Shown here in pieces: positions 9,705 to 22,984 of a stretch of 64,000 bases of DNA; position 1 is the first letter of the stretch; each line of letters begins with the position of its first letter. Position numbers and translations under genes: made by a program. This stretch comes from Lagopus muta (Eukaryota > Chordata > Aves > Galliformes > Phasianidae). Where the stretch lies: contig NC_064437.1 of assembly GCF_023343835.1 (NCBI RefSeq), positions 20,331,501 to 20,395,500 of the forward strand, given 5' to 3'. The notes under the pieces are model-generated. The model saw only the letters and a program-made list of their open reading frames with translations, had not been told where the DNA came from and did not search any database.

Positions 9705-12700
9705 AGTCTGAGTGGTGGGCGGTTGTGTTCTGAAATGAGTGGGAATAAAATCAGACCGAAACCTGTTCAGAAGACTAGAATTTACAAAGAAATCCATATG
9801 CAACTTGAGTGACAAGGTTTTGAATCACTTTAATTTGCTTTCTCATAACAGGAAAATACATAGACGTGTAATAAAACACCTTGCGTGTTCTGCCTGAGGT
9901 GCTCTAAAGTAGAGTGCATAAATTATGCCTGTGGATCTTATCTTTTAAATGAAATGTATCTCTACAATGAAAAGTGGATTAACTTAAGAAGTGCTTGATA
10001 ATGTTGGAAAATGAGATTGGTAAGGAGTAGCTTATACGGTTGCAGAGGTCATTTATTTTGCTTTGGGTAAATGTCTACCTGGAATTTGGTCAAGTTATGC
10101 AGGATGACACATTTACTTGTAAGTGCTCCTGGTATTGCATCTTAAGGGGCAGGCAATCATGTAATCTTGGTAGAGGGAATGTGATCTCCCTCTTGCAGCT
10201 TTTCTGTGGTCAGTAATGATTTGCAAGTATGACACAGGGCAAAGAAGATCTGTTTCTTAGAACTTAATTTTTAAATATTTTTTTATTTTTACTTTTTGTT
10301 AATGAAGGCCTGCCACTACAAAGTACAGACCCACTTCCTGAAAATGAAAAGCTGGAATCTCTGCCAAAACTCTGCCATTATTTCATGTCTGGCCAGCTTC
10401 AGTCCAGAGCATTATTAAAAAAATTATTAGTGGAGGTGTGTTAATAATAACTTCTTAAGCTGCATAGTTAAAGAGATGTGTAAGCTTAGAAAGTTTGGTC
10501 AAATTATAGCATGAAGCAGTTTGTGTACCTGGTCTATCCAGCCCTGTAACTAGATGGATGTATGCTTGGTGATTTTAGTGTAGAGTGAAATCCATTTGAA
10601 AAATGTACAGAATTTAAAAGTGGATTTCCAGAGAATTCATAATTGAAACTTCTTTCCAAATATACTTGTATAACAGTCAACTTCAGCGTTAGTCTGAAGT
10701 GATGAAGGTTAAACCAATTCCTCACCTCTGGAGATATTGGAACCTCTTATTGTTTGAGAGACTGTAACCCATTTTGTGTAGATATGGTGAGTTTGATTAT
10801 TTTTTTATTTACTTTGTAGTCTGGAAATGCAGTCTAGAGTAAAAGTGGTTTCATGTTTTACATGTTTTTGGAAATAATGCTTCACAGATAACCAAGTGGA
10901 TGTCAAATGAAGTAAGGCAGTTGGTAACTAAAATCATCAGTTTCACTATTTTAAACACCATATTCTGATGATGCCTGCATGTTTTGTTCTTCTCACAATG
11001 GAGCTAAATGAAAACCCCTGAGAAAGAGTTCCTTCTAATGTAGCATAATGAAGTCTTTAAATGGGTACAGTTGTAGGTCATCATGAATAGGAATGCAGTG
11101 ACCTTTGTCTTGACAATGAAGCTGGCACAAGCTTCTCAAAGAGCTGTTCTTTTTTTTTTTTTTTAATTTCTCCGCCAGAAAGGACACAAATGAAACAGAG
11201 GATTCCCCTTCTCCCATCAGTGAGCAAAATCAAAAGATTAGAAAATGTATTGTAAATTGTCAGCTTGCAAAATCTAGAAATAACATGGAGTGCTTTCTCT
11301 ACATATACATATTGTTTCAGAGATGATGTGTGAGAAGGTAGGGAAAAAAGGGAAGCAGGGGGGCTGTCTGCCTTGCAAAGGGCCTTGAGGTTTCTTAAGG
11401 TGCTCTGTGATAACCTGGTTTGATTTTTGATACGCAGCAATGAGATACTCAAAATGGTAATTCGCTTCTTATAATTCCAAGTCTAGAACAATCACAAACC
11501 TGCGGGTCATTCCTTCTCCATTTAATTATGTGTGTAACTGTGGGCTTATAATGTGCTGCACTGAACGATTGGAAGGCTCAAGTGTTTGGTGTTCTGTGTA
11601 AAAATAAAGAAATAAAAATACGCCAAGTGTTGTGCAGAAAGCACATGGCTGCTGTGGCTGCTGCTGAGGAGGGCCCACGGCTCCACCTGCGTGCTGAAGT
11701 GCTTCCTGGAGTGCCGTGCTCAGCAATTTTCTTGTACCACGGAGGATCATCTGTCACTCTTAGATAATAGCACTACCTGCTCATTTAGGGTTTTCTCAAG
11801 GTTTCAGCAATGTCAGTCTGAATTGTGCTGTCTTGTAGAGGAGAGGCCTGTGTGGCAAAGCAAACTCTGAAGTGAGCAGTGAAGATAATGGATGGAGATG
11901 TTTTTCTAAGGGAGAAGTCATAGCTACAAAACCGGTTCTCCATCATCAGAAAATGATCTTCGTAAAAATTTTTTAAGCTCTCTAAAGGAGCAAAAATTGG
12001 TTGTTGCTCTTTCAGTCAAGGACCCGCTGCTGCCTGCTGTGAGAGCTGCCCTGCCCTGCCGTCATGGGCTGCTGTGTGGGCAGGGGCAGGCAGAGGCTGG
12101 GGCGTCAGCAGCAGGGAACAAGGTAAAAACAAAAAGTAAGTCTAGAATGTTCTGGGAAGACCATGTGCTAGTGCTGTATGAACGTATCTGCTGTATAGTG
12201 AGACGTGAATTTGATCTGCAAGATCAAAAGTTGCGTGGAATAGTATAGTCGTGGTTGCTTAGAAAGACTTGGGAAACATACTCTTCACTGCAAGTAACAT
12301 ATAGCCATAACATTTACCTAATAAGCTAGGACCTGCTTCATTTGCTATTAGAGCTTTTTATTTTAGTGATTCAGTGTCATATTCTGGGGGAGGTGGAAAG
12401 TTAAAACAACGGTTTTATTTTCCTCAGGGAAAAGGGTGTGAGGTAAGTTCTGAGTGAGCGTCGGGTGCGGTTTCTCCACAGGTAACCAAAGCTGTGGTAA
12501 ACCAATTAAACTCTGCTTGTTGTTGTTTAGTTTAGTTTTGTTTTTAACCTCACTGTGTTAATAGAAGTACAAATTGCAAAGTGCCCTGCCTGGCCTCAGC
12601 CTGTGCTGGGGAGAGGCCTGTGTGTGAGGCAGGCCCGGGCAGTGGGCACAGGCAGCCGCTGGGTGCTGAGGGAGCCCTGAGATGCTGCTTCTGCTTAGGA

Positions 12701-12744
12701 GGGCTAAGAGCAGCTTCTGACAGACCTTTGGGCTGTCCTTGATC

Positions 12745-12805
12745 AAAGGGTGCCTGCAGCCTTTGTTCTACCTGACCCCTAATCAGGTAGGATCAAGCAC
12801 CCTTT
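12745..12805. repeat. Nested inverted repeat
   Basis: The outer arms AAAGGGTGC (12745-12753) and GCACCCTTT (12797-12805) are exact complements, and inside them ACCTGA (12770-12775) pairs with TCAGGT (12783-12788). This would form a stem with an internal hairpin. The surrounding 12.54-12.9 kb is GC-richer than its neighbourhood but I recognise no gene in it. Confidence 0.5.
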
Positions 12806-12904
12806 TAGTGTGCAGTTGTTGAGGAGCTGGGCCAACAAGTAAAGGAGCTGCTCCACAGCAGTCTGCACAGCGTTGGGCAGGATGTGAAAGAGATCGACTT
12901 TATC

Positions 12905-13745
12905 TTTTGTGCAGCTTCAAATACTGTTCAACAACTTCATATAATGACCTGAAAGGTGGGTCAGAGTGCACCCTCAGTAAGTCTGCAGATGGTAGAAAAC
13001 TGGGAGGAGTGGCTGATACGCCAAAGGGTTGTGCTGACTTTGAGAGCAACCTGAGTTGCCTAGTCATCCGTCTGGTGACTAATAACCCAGGCACCACCGT
13101 GTGACAAAGCCAGCTGGCTGGAGGGCAGCTTCTCTGAGGGTGCTGGTGGACAAAAGGCCAGTAGTACCCCGGGCCCCATTGGGAATGCTTCCAGCACGGT
13201 CAGGGAGATGCCCTTCTACTCTGCCCAGCACTGGCAAAGTCACACCTGGTGTACTGTGTCCAATTCTGGGCTCCCAGCATGAGAAAGAAGCAGTTACTGG
13301 AGTATGTCCAGTGCCAGGGCTATCAAGGTGGAGTATTTTATATTAGGAGAGGCTGAGAAAGCTGGGAGTGTTTAGCCTGGAGAAGACAAGGCTCAGTGAT
13401 CTTGTCAGTGTGTACTAACGCCTGATAGGAAGAGATGAAGGTGAGGAGGCCATACTATTCTCAGGAGGGCATACTGACAGGACAAGAGACGATAGACACA
13501 AGTATTGTAACACATTAAATTCCATTGTGTGCAACAGAGCACTTTTTTATTTTTACTATGAATGCTGTCAAGTAGAGAATAAGTTGCCAGGAGAGGTGGT
13601 GGAGTCTAAATCTGTGGGATATTTAAAGCCAGTCTAGACACAGTCCTGGGCAACTTGCTGTAACTGACACAGATGGAGCAGGACGCTTGGACAAATTGAC
13701 CTCAAGAGGTCCTTTTAAACATCAACAGCTCTGTGATTCCCTGTA
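12905..13745 (+). mobile_element. CR1 LINE fragment, old
   Basis: The reading matches the 3' half of avian CR1: 'GGGTCAGAGTGCACCCTCAG', 'GTACTGTGTCCAATTCTGGG', then the 3' end with 'CTCTGTGATTCC'. Only degraded pieces of the ORF2 reverse-transcriptase region remain (for example the 65-codon frame at 12907-13104), with stops and small deletions. Its 5' truncation is typical of CR1. The divergence by eye is clearly greater than in the copy at 22985. Confidence 0.85.
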
Positions 13746-16700
13746 ATTTTGTTGGATTATTGGTGTGTCAAACAAATGTCACATTTATGCTGAGGGTACA
13801 CTATTTGTTTATAGGATGTAATACAGTGCGGTATCTGAAAATGCATTGTTTAAGGGAACAAGAGTGCTAGACAATTCTAGATATTGCCTGAAATACTTAT
13901 CTCTGTGTAGTGTTGAGCAGTTAAATGTTTGGGATTTCTAGCTTGGACACTTCAGTCTGCTTTAAATTGCAGGCATTTTCCATGACAAACCTTCTTAGTC
14001 TACTATTAAAAATTAATTAAAAATTTTAAAACTACAGTGAAAGCAAAATAAAATTGGATTTTTTTGATGCTTGGTTTTGGTTCTTTACTACCTTTTTTTC
14101 CTTTCTTCTTGACTGTAGTAGGTTACAGTAAGGAAATATATATCTGACAGTCATTTTTATATGACTTGGTTCTGGAATTTGCTTTTTTCCTATTTCCCCA
14201 AATTTTCTTAAAATGGCCTGGCTTGAAGCTGCTTTTGTTCAGAGCTCTTGCAGAAGAAAAGGAAAAAGCAAAGCAGAGAAAATGCAGTTTCTGTTTTTGG
14301 TTCGGTCTTCAATGTGAAATCCTTTCTTCTAGAGAAAGGCAGGCATAGAGTGTTATCTTATCACTCCATTGATAAGTCGTAACAGTGTTGGGCTGTTTCA
14401 GGCATTACTCTTAGCTGTCGTTTTGGTCACGGGCTCAGTGGTTGCAAAAGATTTTCTTGACTCATTGAGCTAGACTTTTTTTAAGCATGAAAGAGTAAGA
14501 AGGATGGGGATTAAAATTCCATACAGGGAATTTGTAACAGCAGGAAATTAAGTTTTGTATTTTAAACCTTTGTATTTCAAGTCTTGATCAAAGCTGGGTA
14601 TTATGGTGATGTAATGTGGGTCTACTGTTGCAGAGGTGGGTCTGGTCTGGCTGTTTCTTGGGATCAGGGCAGTGTTGCTAAATGAGGTTGTTGTGAACCC
14701 TGGGATTTCATGTGGTAATAGATATCAATTATAATGGGAAGTTTCATACATTTCCGACACCTACTGAAGGACTTGTTTTAAGTAATGGCCCCTGAGGTTA
14801 GCATTTTTCTGGCATGCTAGCTATAGGTCTTTCGTTTCTGTTCCCCATTCTTCTTTTGTTTTTTAGGCTTGATTTTATCACAGTCCTTGGATTTTATCAG
14901 CGGGTGTTGTTTGGACTGACTCAGTGTTCTCATCTTCAGCTTTTCTGGCTACTATAAACAGTAAGTCTTTGGTTTATGCTTACAGATATGTTTTTGTACA
15001 TTTAAACCCTTTTCATTGCATATTATTTGTGTATTTAGTTTGTCAGGTAAGTATAATTTTAAATGCTGTGGAAATTTCTGTGAAAATCCCACGTTCTCAG
15101 AGGTGTTACAGTGAACTGATGTTACTTTTTTAAAGAATAGGTGCCTACTGGTGCCAGTGTTAGAACATACTATCCTGTTTGAGAAGCTCAGCTGAATTAT
15201 AGCTGAACACTATGATAATTCATTCTTACCAGACGTTTTGTTCTAATAACATGTAAAGTAGAGCTATCCCTTTTATTAGGTGTGTCAGACTGTAGGCACT
15301 GAATTTAGGGAATTTGTCAGATAATTAACAACAGTATTCAACAGCTATTTAAAAGAAACAATCACCTCAATTTGTAGTCTCAGTATTTGTCTTTTTTTTT
15401 TTTTTAATTATTATTTTCTTAAGATAGAAAGCTGAGAAGACAGGCAAAATTCCACATGGTTGAATTTCTATTGATATTCTAGTTCAACAGCAGCCTTTGT
15501 CATTTGAGCTAGTGAAGTATCTAAGTGCTGATAAGTAGCTGGTTGTATACCAGTGGAGAGAATGTGTGTGAGCTGTTTTCATACATAGATGCTGACATCT
15601 CAATAATGGTGCACTTAGTTATTTTGTTTTTATTGTGTGCCAGAACACAGTAGCTCTAGCAGACAATCTCTTACTTGTTATCTTGAACTTGATTGTTGGC
15701 CTTTCTACCTTGTTCCTGTCTTGCTTCTCTTAGTGCAGTTCTTAATGTAGCTCAAATGCAGCAGTTGTGTCATTCGTATCTCCCTGCTCTACCAGTCTTT
15801 GCCTTCTCTTGTTTTTTAGCTCCCACTTTTATAATCCCGTATGTGTAATATGTTCCCTTCTCCTCATGTCCTAATTCTATAACTTCTGTTCCTGAGTTCC
15901 TTGCCTAACCAGTTTCCACATCCAATCATGTGTTCCGTTTTTCCTCCTTGTCCTGTGTGCAATTTCCTTTTGTCTGTTCAGGGACTTTTTCTTCTGTGTA
16001 GAGTCAGAGCATGGAACATCCTTCCATCCTGAATGTATTTTGAGGATCAGGAAGAGCATCACAGTGCCGTTCCCTGCTTCTGCATTGGTTTGATGAAAGC
16101 TCCCTTAAGTGATGCCATCACTGAGGAGTCCCTCAGCAGCTTGTTCCCGCTTACATTGCTTGAGCAAGGCCAGGGTTAATATTGCTGTTACTGAATTTAG
16201 ATGGTGGATTATTTTAAAGACATAGGCTGTCTTGTATTTTCCTCTTGTTTGTCCAGCAGATAGCTTCATGAGTAGGTGTGACAGCATGCCTGAGTTATCT
16301 GGGATTGGGTTGGGAAGAATGGATCTGACAAAGCCAGTCTGTCATCTTCCCTGTGATTGAAGCTGTGGCACTAATTTTGGCACTTACTGCTGTCATGGGA
16401 TGGTGCTGTTATAGCTCGCCCTTATGCGGGTGGCTTGGTTTTGGCAAAGCAGGAGACATACGTTCTAATATACCAGAGGAATAAACTGAAATATACTTTT
16501 TAGAAATCTGTGTAGTGTGAATGGGTGTAGATAGATTTTCTTGAAAAAAAGAAATGGTGTAACACTGCTTCTTTTCTGTACCAACAGTTCTTTTGTATTG
16601 AAATGTAGTTATCTTAGGAAGCACCAGTGTTTTTCAAAGAAAAGACAAATTTTGCGTAGTCGAGAGCAAGCATTTTTTTATTAACATTCTTCTTAGAAAT

Positions 16701-17870
16701 GATTAAGGCTTTCTCAGTAAGACTATATATATTTATACACATCTGCTTGCGTGCAGAGGAGGAATCGGACTGTCAGATACAGTTAATGAAAATATCAGAC
16801 CGAGTGATCAGCTGCGCAGTCAGGAGCTACTGACAGCAAGATGTTGAAAGACTTGGGGGTAACATTTGGAGAGAAACAGGCAGTCTATATGCTTGTATTT
16901 TTAATAAAAATAAATAACAAAATGCAGTGACTTCTTACAACTCCCATTGAAGCATCAGGAATTGCACTGCTTCAGGCAAATTGTGTGACCAGATGCAATA
17001 GCTTGTTTATCTGATGTGGCAAATTCTGTATTCCTGTAGATGAGCTATTGCTGTAAATTATCCAGTTATAATTCAGTAATCCATCAGGCATCTACTCCCT
17101 TTGAATGCTGTTTAATTGAATGAGCTGCAGTATCAGCAGGACAGGTTACGTCACGTGAAAGTCCCAAAAGGATGCAACTTGTTGTTCCTGTTGCCCCTCA
17201 AATTTTTTTTTTCATTGATAGTGGAGAATTTTAGCAGGATATTTCATTCTACTAAACACGTGAGTTTTCTAATCATCTGTATGTAATGTAAATACCAAAT
17301 TAAGTCACAGTAGCCTTTTTAAATACTAATCAAAGCTGCGTGGAAATTACATAGAAAAAGGATCTTCCCCATCTGGTAGTACCCACAGCCAGAAATTAGC
17401 TTAGGTTTATGCAATGTTAGATTGATAGTACTGCATGGATGAGCCACCTTCTGACTGAAGGGAATATTGACAAGCAGATTTCAAAATGGTGCCAGTACCT
17501 GTCAGGATAACGCGTGTGACCATGCATAGTCTTTCCTCATTGGGAACAGATGAAAATTGCATCGATTGTTTTTTTCTCTTGAACCAAACGATATTTAGCT
17601 TCAGTTAAAGACTTAACTCAATCTGAATTGAAATCACCTTCTTATATTGTAGCTTTTGCATAAGAAAGATGCTACAGTTAAGGTTGATTTAAAATTCTAT
17701 CATAAGCTAAAGTGGTGTATAGTGCAGTCACACTGCATACGCTTCAGTATCTTAAGAGCTGTATGATTGCCTGGCACAGAATGAAAGACTATGGTAGCTA
17801 AGTTTGGTAGGAAATGATTTTTTTTTTTTTTTAATTCCAGTTAGAATGCCTATTCTTTCTAACTGATTAG
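13746..17870. other. Intergenic DNA, no gene seen
   Basis: AT-rich unique sequence with short poly-T/poly-A runs, including one of 12 T that abuts the next CR1 at 17819-17832. Open frames are at most about 71 codons and look random. No RNA gene was recognised. Confidence 0.6.
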
Positions 17871-19608
17871 AATCACAGAATCCTTAGAGTTGGGAGGGAC
17901 CTTTAAAGGTCATCTATTCCAACTCCCTTGCAATGAACAGGGACGTGTACAGCTAGATCAAGTTGCCCATGGCTTGATCCAGCCTTGCCTTGAAAGTCTC
18001 TAGAGATGGGGCATCAACCACATTTCTAGGCAGCCTGTTCCAGTGCCTCACCACCCTCACTGTTGATACACTTTTTCCTTATATCCAATTGAAATCTACT
18101 GTCTTTGAGTTTGAAGCCATTTCCCCTTGTTCATTCAGTACAGACCCTGCTAAGGAGTTGTCCTCTTCTTTCCTGTAGCTCCCCTTCAGTTATTGAAAGG
18201 CTGCTATCAGGTCATTTCAGAGCCTTCTCTTGTCCAGGCTGAACAGTCCCAGCTCTCTCAGCCTGTGCTCATAGGAGCCGTGTTCCATTCCTTGCTTCAT
18301 ATTTTTGTGGCCCTTGTCTGGACGTGCTCCAACAGGTTCACTTCTCTCCTGTATGAGGTGTCTACAACTGGCTGCAGTACTCCAGGTGAGGCCTCACTAA
18401 CATGGGGTAGAGGGGCAGGATCACCTCCCTCAACCTGCTGGTCATGCATCTTTTGATGCAGCCCAGGATGCAGTTGGCTTTCTGGGCTGTGAGGGCACAT
18501 AGCTGGCTCATTTCCAACTTTCTGTCCACCAGTACCTCCAGATCTTCTTCAACAGGGCTGCACTCAATTCTTTCATCCTCCAGCTCATATTGGAAGTGAG
18601 GATTGCCTCTACCTGGATGCAAGATATCTTGCATTTGGATTTATTGAACCTCATGAAGTTCACTTGGGCCTGCTGCTCAAGCCTGTCTAGGTCCTTCTGA
18701 ATGGCATCCCATCCCTCTTGTGTGTTGACCACACCCCCACAGGTTGGTGGCATCAGCAAACTTGCTGAGGGTTGTGCTACACCCCACTGTCAATGAAGAT
18801 ATTAAAGAGTATCAGTCCCAGCTCTCACCCCTGTGGGACAACACTTGTCACTGATCTCCATCCAGACACGGAATCTTGATCACCACTCTCTGGACTCAAT
18901 CCTTCAGCCAGCTCTTTATCCATTGATCAGTCCACCCATCAAATCCATATCTTTCCAATTTGGAGAGAAGGATGTTGTGCAGTACTGTGTGAAAGGCCTT
19001 ACTGAAATCTAGGTAGATGACATCAGTGGCTCTTCCCTTGTCCTTGATGCAGTGGCCCATCATAAAAGGCCACTAGGTTGGTCAGACAGGATTTGCCCCT
19101 GGTGGAGCCATTCTGGTTCTCCTGTATCACCTCCCTATCTTCCACGTGCCTTAGCACAGCTTCCAGAGGATCTGTTCCCTGATCTTTCCCGGCACAGAGG
19201 TGAGACTGATAGGACAGTAGTTCCAAGGATCACCCTTTTTATCCTTCTTAAAAACAGGTGTGATGTTGTCTTTTTTTCCAGTCACCAGGGATTTCACCTG
19301 ATTGCTGATGACTTTTCAAATATTACTGAGAGTGCCTTGGCAACTACATCAGCTAATTTGCTCAGAGCTCTGGGATGCATCTCATCAGGACCCATAGACT
19401 TGCAGATGTTCAGGATCCCCAGGTGGTGACCAAAATTATCTTTGCTTACTTGCTTTGCTTGGGAGGGATGTTGCTTTCCCCCCCCCCCTGCAAAATCATG
19501 CATTTGAGGGCTGTGTGGCAAGCAGTTATCAGACAAAACCAAGGAAAAAAGTTAAGTACCTCAGCATTCTCCTTATCTGTTGTTACCAGCTTGCCTGTTT
19601 CCTGGCCT
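17871..19608 (-). mobile_element. CR1 LINE fragment, 1.7 kb, longest in the window
   Basis: Read on the - strand, this runs from the reverse-transcriptase part of ORF2 to the CR1 3' end at 17871. Frames on the - strand carry typical CR1 pieces: [20 protein letters not shown] at about 19310-19390, then a [14 protein letters not shown] segment near 19060-19110, and the C-terminal region after that. The frame is broken by several shifts and stops, so it is not active. A run of C (about 19479-19488) lies inside it. Confidence 0.92.
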
Positions 19609-19615
19609 CACGTTG

Positions 19616-19852
19616 CGCCAGGGGAGATTCAGGTTGGATGTTAGGAAATACTTCTTATCCAACAGAGTGGTCAGGCGCTGGAAAAAGCTGCTCAGGGAGG
19701 CGATGGAGTCACTGACACTGGAGATGTTCAAGAGACATTTAGATATTGTATTGAGGGATGTGATTCAGTGGGAAGTATTGGTAATAGGTGGACAGTTGGT
19801 CTGGATGATCTTAGAAGTCTTTTCCAACCTTGGTGATTCCATGATTCTATGA
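19616..19852 (+). mobile_element. CR1 3' end fragment, head-to-head with the previous copy
   Basis: The sequence is a short 5'-truncated CR1 ending at 'GGTGATTCCATGATTCTATG'. The phrases 'TTCAGGTTGGATGTTAGGAA' and 'GGACAGTTGGTCTGGATGAT' belong to a CR1 subfamily different from the long - strand copy beside it. Its 5' end lies within about 10 bases of the 5' end of that copy. Confidence 0.88.
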
Positions 19853-22800
19853 AAATTCATGGACTTCATGCCTAAAATTCCCTAATTCCTCCTTCAAATT
19901 CTGGTATTACTGCAGAGAGAATGTCTGTAAATATGAGAAACTTGAACTTTCTGATTCTTCGTAAGTACCATGGTTGAATTTTATGTAGACATGCTATTGG
20001 AACAAGGAGAAGACACACAGGTGGAGTCAGATGCCCTACATGTTGGCAGGTTTCTCAGTTCGAGTAGAACTTGTGCCCATATGACAACTGCTTTTCACAT
20101 GAGCAACTTTACTGATTTCTTAAGAATGGGGATTTCTAAGCGTAGTTTTGCCATTGGAATGTACAAATAGTGGTTAAAGATGATATGAGTTCTTATAGAT
20201 ACATAATTTTATGGTTTTATTGGACTTAAGTCTTCAGAATTCCATTTGATTGTTTTATTGGCTCTGATCTCAACTGTGTTAATTACGTACATAAGCACTG
20301 TCATAACACATAAGTATTGTGTGCATTATTTTAAAATGCTGTGGTTTGTATAACCATTAAAGAATGCTGAATGTATAAACTGTATGGCTGAGTATCAAAT
20401 CAAGCTTATCTGGCAGTTTCCTTGCTTTAAAAGTCTGATTTCCTTCACAAGACTATATTATAAGCTTCAATTTAAGTTTTCAGTTTGTTTCTTTTCTGAT
20501 CATCTTACATTAAGGTAGTGCTGGATTATTTAGAATTACAAATAGAACTTTATTTAAATGAAATGGTTTTCAGTGAAATCATATTGCCTTCCCATTATTA
20601 AACAGTGAGATTTATATTTGGGCACTGGAACACTGAAGGTCTCTAACTCTGATGTTATAAATGTGAATGCTTCCACTAGCTAATATTTATGATTCTCTTA
20701 TTTCCTAAAAGGTAACATTATTTGTTAGATACTCATAGTGAAGAGCTGAATATCCTTTTCTTTGAATGAAAGCGTAACAGTTTTCCTCTGACTGATTGTG
20801 CAGTCATGACACAACTGAGGTGAAGATCCAACTTCAAACGTTGCAAGATAAATCATTTCCACATTCTTGCTTAAGTGGCTATTTTAGTGTGGAGAAGCAC
20901 ATTTTCTGTTGAGTGCTAATGCCACTGTCTCCTTGACCCAAGGTCTTAACTATTCTGACTAAAGTGAGGTTGGTAGCTGGTGTAAGAAGGAGTTTGTAAG
21001 TAAAATAGTTGCCTGGTTGAAATTTTGCATTTTCTGAACCTGTTGGGATTGTCCATTGATAAAAGCATCGATTGAACAAAATGTGCCTTATTCAAGATAT
21101 TAGCAGTCATGTATTCTTGTTAGCTTTTCTTATCTGTAGAAGCATAGGAGCAGGGCTGGGGTCAGAACCGCGCACAAGCTGCACGAGGGACCAGCAGAAA
21201 GGAAGAGCTTCTCAGCTCACTGTTATCTTGCCCAGATGCTTTGCTCTTGTTTTCAGCTATGAAATCTATTGGCACGAGGCATTTTTTTTCTTCTTTTGTG
21301 CTTTTGTCACTTCCATGGTTTCCTCTGTTGCCACCCAACATGTATCCAGTGATGTGTCCCAGTATTGCTGCCCAGCTCCATTTGCTGGAGTCAGGGAATG
21401 TGAGGAGAGGTCTCTGCTTCACACTGCTCTCTGCCTTACTGCTTTTGCCAGAGCATTTCTTCATCTTTAGTAGAGAGAGGTCAACTTTGGAACAGCTCCT
21501 CTGTCTCCGCTGTTTCCACATCCCAAGGAATAGCATCGCGAAGGATAAGATGGTATTTAGCTTCAAATTACTTTAGCTTCCATTAATTGTTTTTAATTCA
21601 AATAGCAGCGACAGTGAATCCTTTTAAAAGTGCATCATGCTGCTTTTTAAAGGAAGTGGAAAAAACATCAGGCACAAAGGCATCTGAAATGAGGACCTTG
21701 ATTCACAAAGTATTCTAAGAACACCTATTAGCAATACTGAGGAAGCGCTTCAAAGTGGATGGCTTAGAGAATGGGTGGAAAATGAGTTTTCCTAGGAAAT
21801 AACCTAATGTGCTTCACATGGTGGCAGAATCTTACAACAGGCACATTAGTGGTGTGCACAAGAAATGTGAAGTCATGATTTAATAATGTGAAAAATGTCA
21901 GAAATAGTGAGGATGGGTACTGACAGCCCAGTGGCATTTTTGGCTATGACTACCAAGGGAAAAAACTGCTATTGCTCTACAATTGGCAAAGTATGGTTTC
22001 ATATGTGTGCATCTATCTATCTATCTATCTATACATATATATGTATTTGTTATATAACATCCTCCTTCGAGCTCCCTGTCAGTTAACTACTACTATGCTT
22101 CCTTTTTTTTAATGTCAGTGCCTTGTTGGGCAGATCTTCAAAGCTACATGTGTAAAATTTAGCTACATGAAAAGGCTTTGCTTGACTAAGAAATTCCCTA
22201 CTGATTTTACAGGGGAGCCCAAAGGAGTGAAACATATGGATGTGGCAAATAGCTATATGACAGAGCACAGGAACTGTAAAAACATAAATACAGTATTTAG
22301 AATCCTAAAGAGGGCTGAAATATAAAAGCAGGTATGGCAAATGTTTTGTGTACTGTTTTTAAGGATGCAAAGTAACTGCAGAGAAGTCACTCGAGGCCTT
22401 GCCTCCCTCCCATTTTCAGAGTCTGACACAAAAAATAAGATTTCCCTGGGTGAGCAAACACAGTTACTTTATTTCCTTTGCAAACATCCTCAATTACACT
22501 TGCTTAGCTTCATATTTTTATTATTTATGTTCAATCCTTGAATGAAAACAGTTACAAAGCATCTGCATTGGTATAAAACAGCGAAATTACCAAGTAGTTG
22601 TTGGGCACAGAATTCCAGATGCGGTCAATATGCACCGAACAGATAAACTGCTCAGAGGAAGAGCTTGCGATTCTTGAGGTTGCTAACGGTGGCTCATTTG
22701 CACAATTTTTTTTTTTTTTAAATTATTGTCAGTGTGAGAATAATGTAATCAAGGAATAACTACTGTTTCACAAAATGTTACTGAATATACAGAGTACTTA

Positions 22801-22984
22801 GTAACGTCGTGTTAATTTGCATAACCCAAGTTATAAACCTTTCAATCATTGCAAAGACTTTTTTATTTTTAAGTTAATAGTTCCTTTCAGCGCTGTCCTG
22901 AGGAGGTTGAGAAAATCTTTGAAACAAGTTCTTACATCTTAAATTTGTGTGGAGTAAGTTCAGTATAACACTGAGGCAACATTT
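19853..22984. other. Intergenic DNA
   Basis: Unique AT-rich sequence. Around 21072-21576 three overlapping frames of 111-134 codons are open on the two strands, but none looks like a known protein. An (ATCT)n run lies at 22011-22033. Confidence 0.55.
22011..22033. repeat. (ATCT)n microsatellite
   Basis: More than five tandem ATCT units followed by an ACATATATATG tract. Tetranucleotide runs of this kind are usually polymorphic. Confidence 0.85.

Larger units (their letters stand above)
5786..12540. other. Intergenic DNA, mostly unique
   Basis: AT-rich sequence without a CR1 element or convincing exon. The longest open frames (123 codons on - at 11081-11452; 96 codons on + at 8992-9282) have no recognisable domain. 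It contains a TG/TA microsatellite (7769-7830), a long G run (9677-9704) and several poly-T runs. I see nothing else that I can name. Confidence 0.6.

Noticed and set aside
11081..11452. 123-codon frame on the - strand
   Set aside because: Crosses a poly-T run and reads as low-complexity sequence; no recognised domain.
17990..19852. Many short frames on both strands in 18-19.9 kb
   Set aside because: They are pieces and shadows of two CR1 copies.
21072..21576. Three overlapping frames of 111-134 codons on both strands
   Set aside because: No recognisable domain, no splice signals that join them, and mutually overlapping frames cannot all be real. I treat them as chance.
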